DNA from: Trichoplusia ni
Taxonomy: Eukaryota > Arthropoda > Insecta > Lepidoptera > Noctuidae
Direction: 5' to 3'
Assembly (NCBI RefSeq): GCF_003590095.1
Contig: NC_039486.1
Span: forward strand, 8,492,336-8,556,335
Length of the DNA: 64,000 bases
The first letter of the stretch is position 1. Each line of letters opens with the position of its first letter. Made by a program: the position numbers and the translations under genes. Below the pieces are notes generated by a model. The model saw only the letters and a program-made list of their open reading frames with translations. It was not told the DNA's origin and did no database searches. Shown here piece after piece: positions 1 to 11,561 of this stretch.

Positions 1-535
1 CGTAAAGTTCTCCGAATATCAATTATCACTACAATATTTTTTAGTTTCGAAATGGTTTTTCATAGACAGGTGGCGCTATCAAATGAAAATTATCGAATTA
101 TTCTGAAGTACTACTTAGACTGCGCTTTGTAACGAAACCATAGCGCGATTCAGACACGTACAACGCCATCTATCGAGCGCGCATACAATATTTATCGCAA
201 TACAATGGAGTTTTAGCTTTATTAATTTAATGAATTATGAATTTTATGTATTAATTTGTATTAATGATAGTCTGTGTATTACATTTATATTATTCTTTTC
301 TATTCTATGTATGTATTCATCCAATTGAATAGGTACTTAAACAACGAACAAAGTTAACAATGCAGTCAAAATCCATACATAATGTTCTTGCCAAACCGCA
401 AATATAAAATTGTTTTCTATGGCATATTATTTTTTAATGTTTTTATAATTTTTCCTTTATATGTGGCTAAGGACCTATCTTGGTGCAAAATTTGAAGTTT
501 GTAAGTCTGCTAGAAGTACCTTAGATTTTTGATGA
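1..535. other. Non-coding left edge with two CTCF-like motifs
   Basis: No gene or recognisable repeat is seen. Two short matches to the insect CTCF-type core GCGCCATCT lie in opposite orientations: AGGTGGCGCTATC at 68-80 and ACGCCATCTATCG at 163-175, inside a locally CpG-rich patch (about 120-185). Such motifs are frequent near insect promoters and insulators, but no transcript can be seen beside them, so this is only a note. Confidence 0.3.
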
Positions 536-799
536 TCTGTCAGTGAGTCAGTGAGTGACAAAATGGTGTAACTTTGATCGACCGTAACTCCTAAACCATT
601 AATTCAATTGGCATGTAATTTCGAACTTAAGCTTGTTCTAATGCCTACTATTATTCCCCGAAAAGCTAAACTCCTAGCTTTGTCCACGTCGAAGATACAG
701 GGGGGGCGAAACAGCCGCGAATCGCTTCGAGAAAAGATGGTACGGCCGTGCCCGTTTTGCTCGAGACTTGGCAGGGGCACTGCCGTGCCCTCAGATTAG
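536..799. repeat. Probable interspersed repeat with GC-rich tail
   Basis: The segment starts with short direct repeats (cagtgagtcagtgagtgac, 541-559). It continues through moderately AT-rich sequence and ends in an unusually GC-rich patch (690-790). That patch holds a small perfect hairpin, GGGCAC-TGCC-GTGCCC at 775-790. The abrupt change of base composition and the general look match repeats I associate with moth genomes. No second copy is present in this window, so the family is not named. The 63-codon open frame inside it (608-799) shows no protein features and is not called as a gene. Confidence 0.45.
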
Positions 800-2200
800 T
801 TGTATATGATAAAGATACCACAGAATAATTAGACGATGTGTGTTTTTTTGGTAGATTGAGAGACAATGGAGTGATTATCTTGATAACATTTTAAATCCTT
901 CTGAACTGTTTAAATTCTGAAGCCACCCTTGCTATTACCTAATAGGTCATTGGATTTTATATGTATAGGTACTGTCTGTATATTCCTGTCAACATTAAAG
1001 ATTTGTAAGTCGTAATCATTACTTAAGGAAAACGCACATCTTTGCGCTTCAAAGTAAAATATATGATATTCATGTAAAACATCTTTCATGTCAAATATAT
1101 GAATGTGATATTCATATATTTTACTTGGAAGCGCACGGAAGTGATGAGATGAACGTACAAAGGCTAAAACGTTGAACACGAGTAACGCAGCACAGAGCTG
1201 GTAATGTCGAATTAGACATCAATATTAGAAAGCATTCTGATAAGGAATGCCTCTCAATAGATACAAATAAACTACCTAAAAAGAATTAGAAAATTCAGAT
1301 GAATAGAAAAATTGTGACAATCCAGAAAATATATCATAAATTGATTTTAAAGCAAACCGAAATACCGAAATTATATTCGGACGGTAATTATGGAGTGCAA
1401 CAAGTGTGAATCAGCTTTAAAATAGTTCTCAAATAACAAAGCATCGGGTCAAAGAATTACGGGTGAGCTACCGAGAGCAAGCGGAAAACCGGCTCTTGAA
1501 GTTTTAATGGCGAAAACGGTATACCTTAAGGTAGGTAGATACTTTGCCAAGAAAGTTGCCAAGCGCTGTGTACTACAAGTGAGTAGTACGGTTGACTATA
1601 GAAAGAGGTATAGGTCATTATTTAACTTAGGTCATGGTAGTCATTATGAAGTTTTTGTACTGTTGCTGCTATTATAAGTATACCAATCTACGTTCTATAT
1701 TCTGAGTTCCAATGAGAGTTTATTCCTTTACTTGTGACGTGAGAGTGACTCAACAGGTAACAACTTTACGTATACTTTCGTTTCGTGCCTTGTACTAGTT
1801 TGTGATTGACAAAAAAGTCCCACAAAGTTCTAGCACTAAGAACTGGAATTCGCCTACAAAGGTTTTCTATTGCGACTCTGCTAGGAACAAGATAATTGAG
1901 ATTGCAGCGTATCACATTTCAGACGAACGTAAACGACCTCCAGAACCATTAGAAGTGAACTCACTGTTCCTACGAAAATGAAGCGAACGAGTGATGCCTG
2001 CAGGCATACGGTAAAGTATTTCGTACATCGTATACACGAAATAAGATCAAATAATATAAATCTGACACAAAGAAAACATTCCCCAAAACCGGATCAGATA
2101 AAAAAGGTGGAAAATGGTTTATGTTAAATCTTACTAAGCTTTGTTTATGTGCAGGTTGTTATCTAATGTTTGATAAATTATGTAAAGATTGAAATTAAAC
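800..2200. other. Non-coding, no gene seen
   Basis: AT-rich sequence without a convincing open frame on either strand. It contains the 91-bp fold-back sequence at 1044-1134, listed separately. Nothing else is supported. Confidence 0.5.
1044..1134. repeat. Fold-back (inverted-repeat) element
   Basis: A 23-nt left arm (1044-1066, starting GCGCTTCAAAGTAAAATATA) is the near-exact reverse complement of a right arm at 1112-1134 ending CTTGGAAGCGC, with one mismatch and 45 nt between the arms. The inner part carries further imperfect copies of 'catgt/atattca' sequence. The structure is that of a small MITE or hairpin-type repeat. No target-site duplication is obvious. Confidence 0.55.
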
Positions 2201-2349
2201 TACTTTTAAGGATTTTAACGCGGTTTAATTTTTGATTTTAGTTCCCGACGTTTCGACACCTTTGCAGGTATTATGGTCACGGGTAGACTATAATCAAAAC
2301 GTCGGGAACTAAAATCAAAAATTAAACCGCGATAAAATCCGTAAAAGTA
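2201..2349. repeat. Fold-back element with about 52-bp arms
   Basis: The left arm (2202-2253) reads through 'cgcggtttaatttttgat' to 'cccgacgttt'. It is reverse-complementary to the right arm (2297-2348) with only about two mismatches, leaving a 43-nt centre (2254-2296) that contains 'cgacacctttgcaggtatta' and 'ggtcacgggtaga'. The core CCCGACGTTTCG next to 'tttgcaggt...tggtcacggg' is a dispersed sequence I associate with moth genomes. The near-identical arms suggest a young or recently inverted insertion. It encodes nothing. Confidence 0.7.
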
Positions 2350-4428
2350 CCTAGTTACATTTCAATGTCTAACATTCGCGTAAACCTAAGGAACTATTAT
2401 GTAAAGATTTAAGATAAATTGATTAGTCTCAAGACATAATTATTAGATATCACGACTGATGTGTTTTAATGTGTGTGATAGATATACTGAAAATCACGCT
2501 AAAATGTCTTTTAGATAAAGATGACTAGAAAATAAATAATAATTTGGTATCAGATTTGTGGTAAGCCGCGGAAAAGGGAGGTTCAGATCAGGCAAACAAC
2601 CTAGTAATATTAAACAAGATAAAAATATTGTCATTTCCTTGAATTTATCATTCCGTCTTTCAATAGAAATAATAATGTGAAGATGTACTTACAAGCTTAT
2701 TGCTTTGCTTGTGTCCTCTCGCGTTGAGCGGCAAGAACAGCATATTGCTCTCCAATGCATATTTCAATTGGTATTATTGATACACTTCAAATATAAATTG
2801 ACTGTTGCGCTTTTACAAAACACTAGACGAGTTGTAATTCACGTTGTGTGATAGGCAATGAAGGCAAAGTGTGTATTGTGTTTACTCACCGCTTTATCTT
2901 CAGTAATCTCTACAATTGTTTATTATCTAGTTAGGACAAAGTTCAGTTTTGTATTACTGCCTAATTATGAGTGAATTAATTGCAAACTTGTTCTGTTTTA
3001 AAAGAGTTAGTTTAAAATTGGACTTCTCTTTTGTGTCGTCGTGACGTGCTGCCTTTGCCCAAACAATGTTATTTTAATAGTTCAAATACAGTTTATGACC
3101 TTTTGAATTATAACGAACGAAGTTGTTACGAGCTATATTCACCTGAATTTAACACTAACAGAAATAACTTTGTGACTGTGTATTTCATTTTCAGTTCAGG
3201 AGCCCTCTGCCCAAAATTGTAATAGATAGTTCGTCTGAGTTTTGTATCGGTTAATTTAGAATTTAAAACAAGGTTGGTTAGGTATTTGACTTTAACACCG
3301 CAACTCAACAACGTCAATGACTATTAAAAGCAACAAACTAAGGCTAATGGATGCACCGTTCTGTCAATTCTATAATAAAAAGGAAAATTTTGTGTGTAAA
3401 GTAATCAATTTAACTGCCTATTTTTACTGAAAGTAGTAAGTAACTAGGAACTATGATAGTCCTACTATTTGTACCACATCAACAAGTAATCAGTTTAGTT
3501 TGTTGCAGTATGATATTTGCCTTTTTGTAGTGAAAATGTCATAAAATAGTATGTCTGGATACGTTGAAGTAGAAAAAGCGTATCTTATCCTATCAGAGGA
3601 ACTAGAGGCTTTAAACATGATCATGAAAATTCAGTTTTGCTTCAAATAATCATGATGCAGCACCAAAATTGTGACGCCATTATTTTATTTGCACAAAAAA
3701 GAGATTTCCGTTTCGGTTATCTACTTGTAATCTAGACAACACCTTTTTATATCGTAATAATCTAAAAACGTATTAATTTGAAATCGTTTTATTTGCATTT
3801 TATTACTAAGCATTTATTTATCGATACTGACAGTAATAGAATTATCACTTATCAGAATTGTTATTTTATGGCTTTTGTTTAAATTCGAAATCTACACGAA
3901 TCATGATTAATGTCTAAATCTTTATTCGGTCAAATAGGGAGGGGGGGGGAGGGAGACCATGAACCCTAAAAATGTTGTACCTATTAGCGATAACGTTTTC
4001 TGTTTGTAATATAGCATTTCAATCCCTAATCACAGCACTTAGGTACACATTTGATTATCTTGTTTTATTTGTGGAGTGATTGTGTTCATCAAATATTGTT
4101 GCCGATTGTATTATGCAGTCATAAACCCATTTTATTATAAGGTTTTATTCACACACTACATTTTATAAGCGCTGACTATGCACCGCCAATACAAAACAAA
4201 CGAAGCGACAGGAATCACGATATACGCATAGTAAACGAACGTTTGCAATATACATGTTCGTCTCGTATTAATTATGCCGTGTGTATAGGCTCTAAGACGA
4301 TCAGATAGTAGTATCTCCAGATAAGGTACCTACATATTAGAGGATTTACTGATTACTTGTGTTATTATAATGTGACATGAACATTTAAATCGAGTTTACT
4401 GATAGAAGTTATAATATATATTAATAAA
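2350..4428. other. Non-coding, contains a G-run
   Basis: No gene is supported. A G-rich run at 3937-3953 (GGGA, nine G, then AGGG) could fold as a G-quadruplex on the + strand. The rest is ordinary AT-rich sequence with no repeat that I can identify. Confidence 0.45.
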
Positions 4429-4689
4429 CTAGCTGTTGCCCGCGACTTCGTTCCCGTGGGTAGAAGAAGATGTAAGTTATGATTTATACCCGTCCTGCTT
4501 TTTCTCACATTTTCCATTGTATCTTCGCTCCTATTAGTCGCAGCGTGATGGTTTATAGCCTAAAGCCTTCCTTGATTAATTGTCTACTCAACACAAAAAT
4601 AATTTTTCAATTTGGACCAGTAGTTCCTGAGATTAGCGCGTTCAAACAAACAAACAAACAAACTCTTCAGGTTTATATATTAGTATAGA
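4429..4689 (-). mobile_element. Non-autonomous Helitron-like element (Lep1-like), intact
   Basis: Read on the minus strand, the element starts TCTATACTAATATA and continues with 'gaagagtttgtttgtttg' and 'gcgctaatctcaggaactac'. It ends with an imperfect hairpin (cccacgggaacgaagtcgcg) followed by CTAG. The base before the TC end is A and the base after CTAG is T, the classic Helitron insertion context without target duplication. At 261 bp it has no RepHel gene. It matches the elements at 11001 and 11302 along its whole length. The name Lep1 is from memory of the lepidopteran Helitron literature. The Helitron-type ends are what is seen. Confidence 0.75.
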
Positions 4690-5820
4690 TAAATTAAAAA
4701 ATGGGTTACTTAATATCGCCATTAGGTTAAATATTTTTTTTCCAAATTATTACTTGATAAGTATAAATATTTTTAACCTCTGGAAATCAGTTTCCTGGCT
4801 GCAAACATTTTATGTGAAAGTAAAAAAAACAAAATAGTATTTAATCGCCTTTTTACGCGAAATTACCTTTTATTAACTCCTAATAAAATAACACGAGGAA
4901 ACGTATTTCTATTTACATTTATTTTATTAGATAAATACTAGTTTTAAGCCTTATTTAAACACGATTGCTTTTTATTTAAAACACTGGGTATAATTTACGA
5001 TCTGCGCTTTTTAATAAACATCCATAAAGTATATGCAAATGTAATGGAATAATTTATGAAATGCCTTTTCATAAATTTCAATTTATTAAATGGAACGGTA
5101 AGCTTTAAATTATTAATATGCTTACCTTATTTTACTTTAATTTTGATAAAAACAAACGGAACTTCTTCCAGAAGACACTTCCCCGTAGGCGCAACCGGCA
5201 AAAATTTAAAACTGTCAGTTTGACACTTGTGTGTTAAGGCAAAGAGTATGAGTTAAACATTTTTAACCAATAACTGTTATGTAAGCACGCAGGTAAACGC
5301 TGCATAATCCTTAAAAAATACCACTTCTTTTCTTAGGTAATTTTGTTGTTCTGTAGGTTTCAATGAAAAGAAAATGAATAATTTTTTCACTCTAGAAATT
5401 AAAGTAAGTTCTATAAATATGTTTGAACTAAAATCGAAGTGTCAAAAAGGACACGTTGTTAACATTATGTTGAGCTCGTGGTATTTTTGTCACTGCGTAA
5501 AATAAATATAGCTTTCACCAGTAGAATTAAAATAAGTTATCAAGGTCTATTTGGAACGAAAATTGATGTACAAAAATTGGACATGCTATAAACAAAAGCT
5601 CTATAAACAGCTTTTTTTTAATATGAGGCTTTGATTGAAACAGTCATAATGGTAATGCAAGACTCGTACAAATACTTACAACTTTTTCGATACGCTCTGA
5701 ATAATTCATACGAAACGGATTCTTTGTTGATACCGTATAATCCAATTGTAACCTGATTAAGATTTTATAAAAAGGTAAGTTGAAATTATGTAGGTGATGT
5801 TACGAGTAACACTTATAGCG
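4690..5820. other. Non-coding, no gene seen
   Basis: AT-rich sequence with many poly-T and poly-A runs. No open frame, RNA gene or repeat could be supported on either strand. Confidence 0.5.
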
Positions 5821-5987
5821 CTTCGTACCCTAAAAATAAAGACGGACCCTCATAGTGAGACTGCCGCCTCTACCCGCTGCTGTCTGTCCGTTCGTCTGTC
5901 ACTAGGCTGTTAGTATCTCATTTATTGTAATAGCGAGACAATTGGTGTATTTCTATTGCAGCTGTAACAACAAAATTATAAAAGTAA
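5821..5987 (+). repeat. Interspersed repeat (GGAACCC family), 5' part
   Basis: The piece runs 'ttcgtaccctaaaa...gacggaccct...gctgctgtctgtccg...ctaggctg...tatctca...ttctattgcagctgtaacaaca'. The same ordered blocks occur at 19141, 33490 (minus), 39696, 46140 (minus) and 50226, so this is a dispersed family. It is very common in Lepidoptera, and I do not know a secure family name. This copy is diverged and lacks the 3' end. It carries no coding capacity. Confidence 0.6.
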
Positions 5988-8900
5988 AGAGGTTAAGTAA
6001 CAACTCTCACGGTTATTAATTTAGTTGGTGAGTGACTTGCACTAAAGCAGTTTTTTTATCTTCTAACACTGAGGAGCAGGATTTTCCCCACTTTCACTAA
6101 TCAATTAGATTTCATCCTAGTTTTTTTATTAAATTTATATTCGTTTATAATTACAAAAGTTCAAACATTGCAAACTATTGAATTTTGAAATTTTTAATCA
6201 ACATAGATACCTACTTTTTATTATGAATTGTTGTTTTCACACAAACTCGGGTAACTGGATGTTGTGCGATAGTTAGCGTGCTTGTTGTGCTTAACCTGTT
6301 ACATTGTTGTGAGTTGCCAGTGAGCGCCTCCATTTGGCCCTAGCTGCTGTTTCTGGCCTGCAGGTGGATTTTCTAGAAAATACATGAAACTTCTTGTGTT
6401 TCTCTCCTGCCTTAACTATCTATACACTCTCATTTTCAGACAGAAGAGTAAATAAACATTAAAGGAAATATCTAAACAAGAATATAATCCGACTAAAACA
6501 ACACAACTATTTTAATTGGACTTATGGTAAGTGTATTTGGACAGTTCTTTTTCTGTTACGAATGATCCTACTGCTTCCTTTAAAAAAATAATAAATAAAC
6601 AAGAACGCTTGAATTGACGAACAGTATATTTATGGCAAGTGAATTAAAAAAATTAAGAAAACTGCAGAAGTTTCTCAGTCCGAGGTCAGACAAATCAAAA
6701 GGAACCAAATATTTTCTAACTTCCGTTTTGATGAGGGTTAATAAAGGACCGTAACAAGTGGAAAACCATGTTCTGGCAAGTGGAAATCTGCCTATCAGTC
6801 GACCCACTGACTGAGTTCCATGCTAGACAAAATAAAACTTTATAATCGACGTTATAACCTAGTTTCTATGCTTTTATCAACACTTTGTATCGGAAGCGTA
6901 GCCTACGAAACAGAACAGTTTATTTTTCCTTCCACCCAGAACAATGGAATTCGGTATAAAGTGTTCTGTACAGTCAACGTTATAAATATGTGACGATAAG
7001 GACACAACCATAAGGTTGCGAAGGCGGCATTTCCCCAGCTTGTGTCAGCTTTATAGATAAGGTTAGATTATGATTGTGTTATGTTGACATGACCCTAGAG
7101 GTGCCGACTCTGCACACCTCCCGGAGTTTACCCGGCACATAAAATATACTTTGAAAAACAATGTCACACACAACAAATAAAAAATCATGCGACAAAAAGG
7201 CCCGAGGCCCGACAGCCACACCACGTGACAATTTTTTGGAATGTATCTTTCTGTCATCTCTTTATTTCTAGCCAATTCAGGTGTCCAAATACTGAAATTC
7301 CTTTGAATGATACAACTAAATCATTATTATAATGGCTTTCGTGAGGCGGTTACATAATTATTTATTTAATTATACTTTACTTACATATAGATTGGCTCCT
7401 AGTCCCATCCCTATATATATAGAAGAGTATACCATTATTTAATAAAGAACTGCGTGGTTATATCCTGCTTGCAACTGCTATAATTCCGCTGACTATTTAC
7501 GTTATGCTAAATTATTATTACTATACTTACTAATATTTTGAATGATCCAATATTAGTTGAGTCATTACTCGAATGAGACGAGTAGTCAGGCCAGGGTACT
7601 CGTGTAACGATAATATTAATAATAGCTACTTGTTAACCAGAAATGATTAATATTCTCGTTAATACTCAAAATATTTATTATGCCGATTGGGCTTTAATTT
7701 CCCACCGCTATATCAGAATAGAGTATTAGTAACAACAAAATAAAACAATTAAGTAACTTTTGGATACGAATCAATATTAACATCTTATTCAGTAGTGATA
7801 TAACCATACTGTCCCAAGGAAGTTCGTTGCAAAAGCGATCCCCGATCTTCCTATACAATGATTGTCTTATTAGAACTTTCATGACACGATTTAATAGTTG
7901 AAACAACAAAAGGTGTTTATTTGCCTATTACGTATAAAAAGCCGGTGACTTTTATTTTAATTCAACACATTCCAATGAATAAATGAAACTGTACGAATGC
8001 TAAAGACAGAAAGCCGGATAAAATATTCAGCATCTATCTATCAAGGGTTGTGTTTAAATTATTCGCGAACCTTTTCACACGCTTTTAACAGAGTCATCCT
8101 GTTTACCTGGCTGTAAGTTCCTTTATATGGAGAATTTAATGTTACATGATTCAACATGATATGGCCCTCTCTCTGTATAAAGATTAAAATTATGATATGG
8201 TAGGACGATGCCTTTTCCGCCGCTTTATTAAAACCCTTTGAAATTACAGATGAAAAAATGATAAAGGTCAAGTTTCTTTGCTTTGTAAATGTTAAATCTT
8301 TTCAAAATTCTCACAATTCTATTGAAAGTACGAAATCTTGTCCATTTCTAGTATTTATTTTGCATCGCTTTCGATGGATTTAAATTTCAGTAGACGTTTG
8401 GAAATTTCAAAACGTTTATTTATTACTCGGGTCATTATTTCCATTCTGGAATAAAGCTGTTACAGCAGTATGCGAATGCAGAAAAATAATGATACCAGTG
8501 CAAAATAATGTGATAAACATTCGTATTTATTTAAGTAAAAAATTAGTTAATCTTAATTATTTACATTTCTTTCACGCACTTTCGATTACTGTTTGGAAAC
8601 TTACAGCCTTAATTATTTTTTCGGTAAACTAAATTCGCAATGATATCAACATGTCTGTGCTTACCCAGAGCAGAAAGCGTGACAACAAAGCCTAACTTTA
8701 TTAAATTAAAATTTAGAGAATGTTGTTTACGTAAGTATGATGAGGTTCAAAGTTTCATAACAATGGAAGGTTATGTCGATCGGACGCTCTTGTAAGTGGT
8801 ATTGGCCGTTACGCCACTTCAAAGCTCGCGAAATCTCGAAAACGTGAAAATTCCTACAACACGACCATCGCGGCCGCATTGAATTCTTTGTTCAGAAACC

Positions 8901-10242
8901 AGAAGCTGGTAAATAGCTGAATGGGTGTATCACAATCATTGATTAATGGCATTACCTAATCGAACTTATTTTCTCTATAAGTTTTATTGAATTTATTTCC
9001 TATATTTATTTGTTTTTTTTTGTGTTTTACGAGTTATTTTTTAAGTTCAGTAAAAATACTTATCTTGTGTTAATGAGACCCAATACAATAGTGGTTACTA
9101 TTGTTTTGGGTCTGCCTGTAAAGATAGTGTGTGTTTTTAATAATATAATAAAAATAAATAAAATAAAATTAACTAAATAAATAATGCTTCATAACACGGA
9201 TTACTAAGTGAAGTATAAGTAAGCTAGATCAAAGCATCTCGAGAGTCGGACACAATTAGCATGAGATCCTTGTATCCGAGCTTTGTTTCAAAGATATCCC
9301 TCAAACATTTTGTCTTTCTTCTCGTAAAAAAATGCGCATTGTGAAAACATTGTGCGACATTTTTAAGGGCTCTTTTGCCTCGTTGTCGACCAAGAGACCG
9401 TTTGACGCAGCGTAGCTGAAAGCAATAAACTGGACAGGGTAGGTGCCAAAACACAGTCCTTTTATACATGCATACGAAAGATTGGTGTTTCTGGCATCGA
9501 CCCATTTGTGTGTCGCAAGCTTCTGTGATAAAATCTGCCTGTACCACAGCAATGTTTTGAGAAATTCTTGACATAGTTCTATACTGAAAATTTGAAAACT
9601 TGAATTTTATTCAAGTAAAACATGTGCTATTTGATAAATTATTCATTTAATATTAGAGATGTGCGTGATAAAGTAAAGAACTTAATTTAAAAAGTTTTTT
9701 TTTAATTTTGAGGCTGTTTCTCAGGCACTTTTAAAACGTTACTGTAATAATTCTAGGTGCACACAAATAACATAATAAACAATAGGTAATTCGCTATGGG
9801 TACTGAAGCCAACGTAGGCAAGAATTCAGATTGTTTCAGCGCATACTAGTCGTATTTTGAATTCCTAGTAGTTAATAATGGTCTTTTGGTTAGGGTGTAG
9901 TATTCGCCGCACAATAGTAAAGTGTACCTACCTCTCTGGTAATACCTTTTAGAGATAAGTAAGAATAGACATGAATACTAGTGTATCTCTGAATGCCTTG
10001 TTATTTGGCTCTAGGTACAATAAAAATGTATAATATTCTACAACTCATAAAATGCCGTCTAGTCTCAAAAAAAGCAAAGCTTGTATTACAGGCTACGGGT
10101 ACTAGAAAACGGATGAACACACTTCTTAATACACACGTTATATACGTATATGCAGATACAGACCAAATGATCATGCTCATCATACAATCATTAGTCCTGG
10201 GTGGGAATCGAAAGTACGACTTTTGGTAAGGTTGGCCGGTGG
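5988..10242. other. Non-coding, small hairpin and unplaced open frames
   Basis: No gene is supported. A strong hairpin lies at 9077-9112 and is listed separately. Two overlapping minus-strand open frames at 9224-9574 (116 codons) and 9301-9552 (83 codons) are the only sizeable ones. Neither has a signal peptide, a known domain motif or splice context, and they sit just after a run of A-rich 'aataaaataaaat' sequence (9135-9185) that may be the decayed tail of a retroelement. Confidence 0.4.
9077..9112. repeat. Perfect short hairpin
   Basis: GACCCAA-T-ACAATAGT, then loop GGTT, then ACTATTGT-T-TTGGGTC. Fifteen base pairs are interrupted by a single T/T mismatch. A purine-rich AT tail follows about 30 nt later. 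It could be the remains of a small fold-back element. It is followed by no T-run, so it is not a Pol III terminator. Confidence 0.5.
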
Positions 10243-10314
10243 TTCAGGTTTAGACTATAAGAGTCTGACACTACCCGTTCCCTCCCCCAAGGAAGCGGGT
10301 GTCCATGAGAATTC
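10243..10314 (+). repeat. Dispersed repeat fragment, pairs with 15598-15670
   Basis: 'ttcaggttt...taagagtctgacac.acc...ccaaggaag..g..tcc.tgagaattc' is shared with the reverse complement of 15598-15670 at roughly three-quarters identity by eye. The second copy lies right beside a LINE 3' tail, so both are probably pieces of one retroelement. The 68-codon open frame that overlaps this copy (10223-10429) is not a gene. Confidence 0.5.
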
Positions 10315-11000
10315 CCTCGATTACCAAAAAAAAAGGAAGAAAGAGACAAAAAAAAGACCTTTTGGAGTGAGGAACAATATAAGAATATTGGACATTTCTA
10401 AAAATAATAACATTGATATAAATTACTAACCTTTTATAGTATTCAAGTCAAAGGGAACCAACGCAACTTTATCTTAATATTCTATTTATACATCAATAAA
10501 GTATTATTAGATTGTCGCACAAAACGATTACATTTACAGCTATTAATAAAATTCGTTTATTATGCGGCCTTCCGATCTATTTTGAGAGCTTTCTTTTGTG
10601 TAGCAGGGTATTCACTGGATCTGTGGGTTGAGATGTGTTGATTAAGATCTCGGTTTCACTTACAAACAGTCTGTGTCTATACTGGACACATGTAACTAGT
10701 GAGGTTACCCATTCATGATTTCTGTTATGTCATAAGCACATAGGTACATACGTATATATACCGTCTGGAAATTATTCTCTTTGAGAAGCAGACATTTCGA
10801 TTTCAGGAAAATAATTATACTACAGATTGTAAAGGTTATCAATGATGGTGAAATATATAAACTTCTCCGAGAATATACTCAGTCTCTTATACCTAATAAT
10901 GATTGGAATTAGGTATACATGCAAATGTTACTATAGTTTGTTATAATTTCTTGTAAACTTGTCTAGTTTTTGTTTGCGGCTTTACTCGCTTTATTTTTCA
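10315..11000. other. Non-coding, no gene seen
   Basis: AT-rich sequence between two repeats. Nothing could be supported. Confidence 0.45.
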
Positions 11001-11254
11001 TCTATACTATCTATACTAATATATAAAGCTGAAGAGTTTGTTTGATTGTTTGTTTGTTTGTTGTGTCCAAATTGAAAAAATCTTTTTGTGTTTAATAGAT
11101 CATTAATCGAGGAAGGCTTTAGGCTATAAACCATCACGCTGCGACTAATAGGAGCGAAGATACAATGGAAAATGTTAAAAAAAAACAGGGCGGGTATAAA
11201 TCATAACTTATATCTTCTTCTACCCACGGGAACGAAGTCGCGGGCAACATCTAG
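11001..11254 (+). mobile_element. Non-autonomous Helitron-like element, copy 1 of a close pair
   Basis: It starts TCTATACTATCTATACTAAT, so the terminal TCTATACT is present twice (11001 and 11010, each preceded by A). It continues 'aaagctgaagagtttgtttg', carries the inner blocks 'catcacgctgcgactaatag' and 'gagcgaagata', and ends with the imperfect hairpin near 'cccacgggaacgaagtcgcg' and CTAG followed by T. It is 245-254 bp long depending on which start is used. It lacks coding capacity. Confidence 0.75.
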
Positions 11255-11301
11255 TAATTAGATGTAAGCTTTCAGCTTAGGTGGCCTGTAAATTCTTATT
11301 A

Positions 11302-11561
11302 TCTATACTTCTATACTAATATATAAAGCTGAAGAGTTTGTTTGTTTGAGCGCGCTAATCTCAGGAACTACTGGTCCAAATTTAAAAATTATTTTTGTGT
11401 TGAATAGACCATTCATCGAGGAAGGCTTTAGGTTATAAACCATCACGCTGCGACTAATTGGAGCGAAGATAGGTACAATGGAAAATGTGAAAAAATAGGG
11501 CAGGTATAAATCATAACTTATAACTTCTACCCACGGGAACGAAGTCGCGGGCAACAGCTAG
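11302..11561 (+). mobile_element. Non-autonomous Helitron-like element, copy 2 of a close pair
   Basis: Same orientation as the copy 47 bp upstream. The start is again a doubled terminus (TCTATACTTCTATACTAAT), preceded by A, and the end is CTAG followed by T. It keeps the stretch 'gcgctaatctcaggaactac', which is missing from copy 1. The two copies therefore differ by an internal indel and are not a simple recent duplication. The open frame on its minus strand (11303-11554) is spurious: it shares a peptide with the frame inside the 4429-4689 copy only because the DNA is the same repeat. Confidence 0.75.

Noticed and set aside
4479..4688. Open frame sharing the peptide FGPVVPEISA with the frame at 11303-11554
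   Set aside because: Both frames lie on the reverse side of copies of the same Helitron-like element, so the shared peptide reflects shared repeat DNA and not a gene family.
9224..9574. 116- and 83-codon minus-strand frames
   Set aside because: Cys- and basic-rich translation without known motifs, and no splice or start signals. Kept only as a note that it might be a decayed transposon gene.
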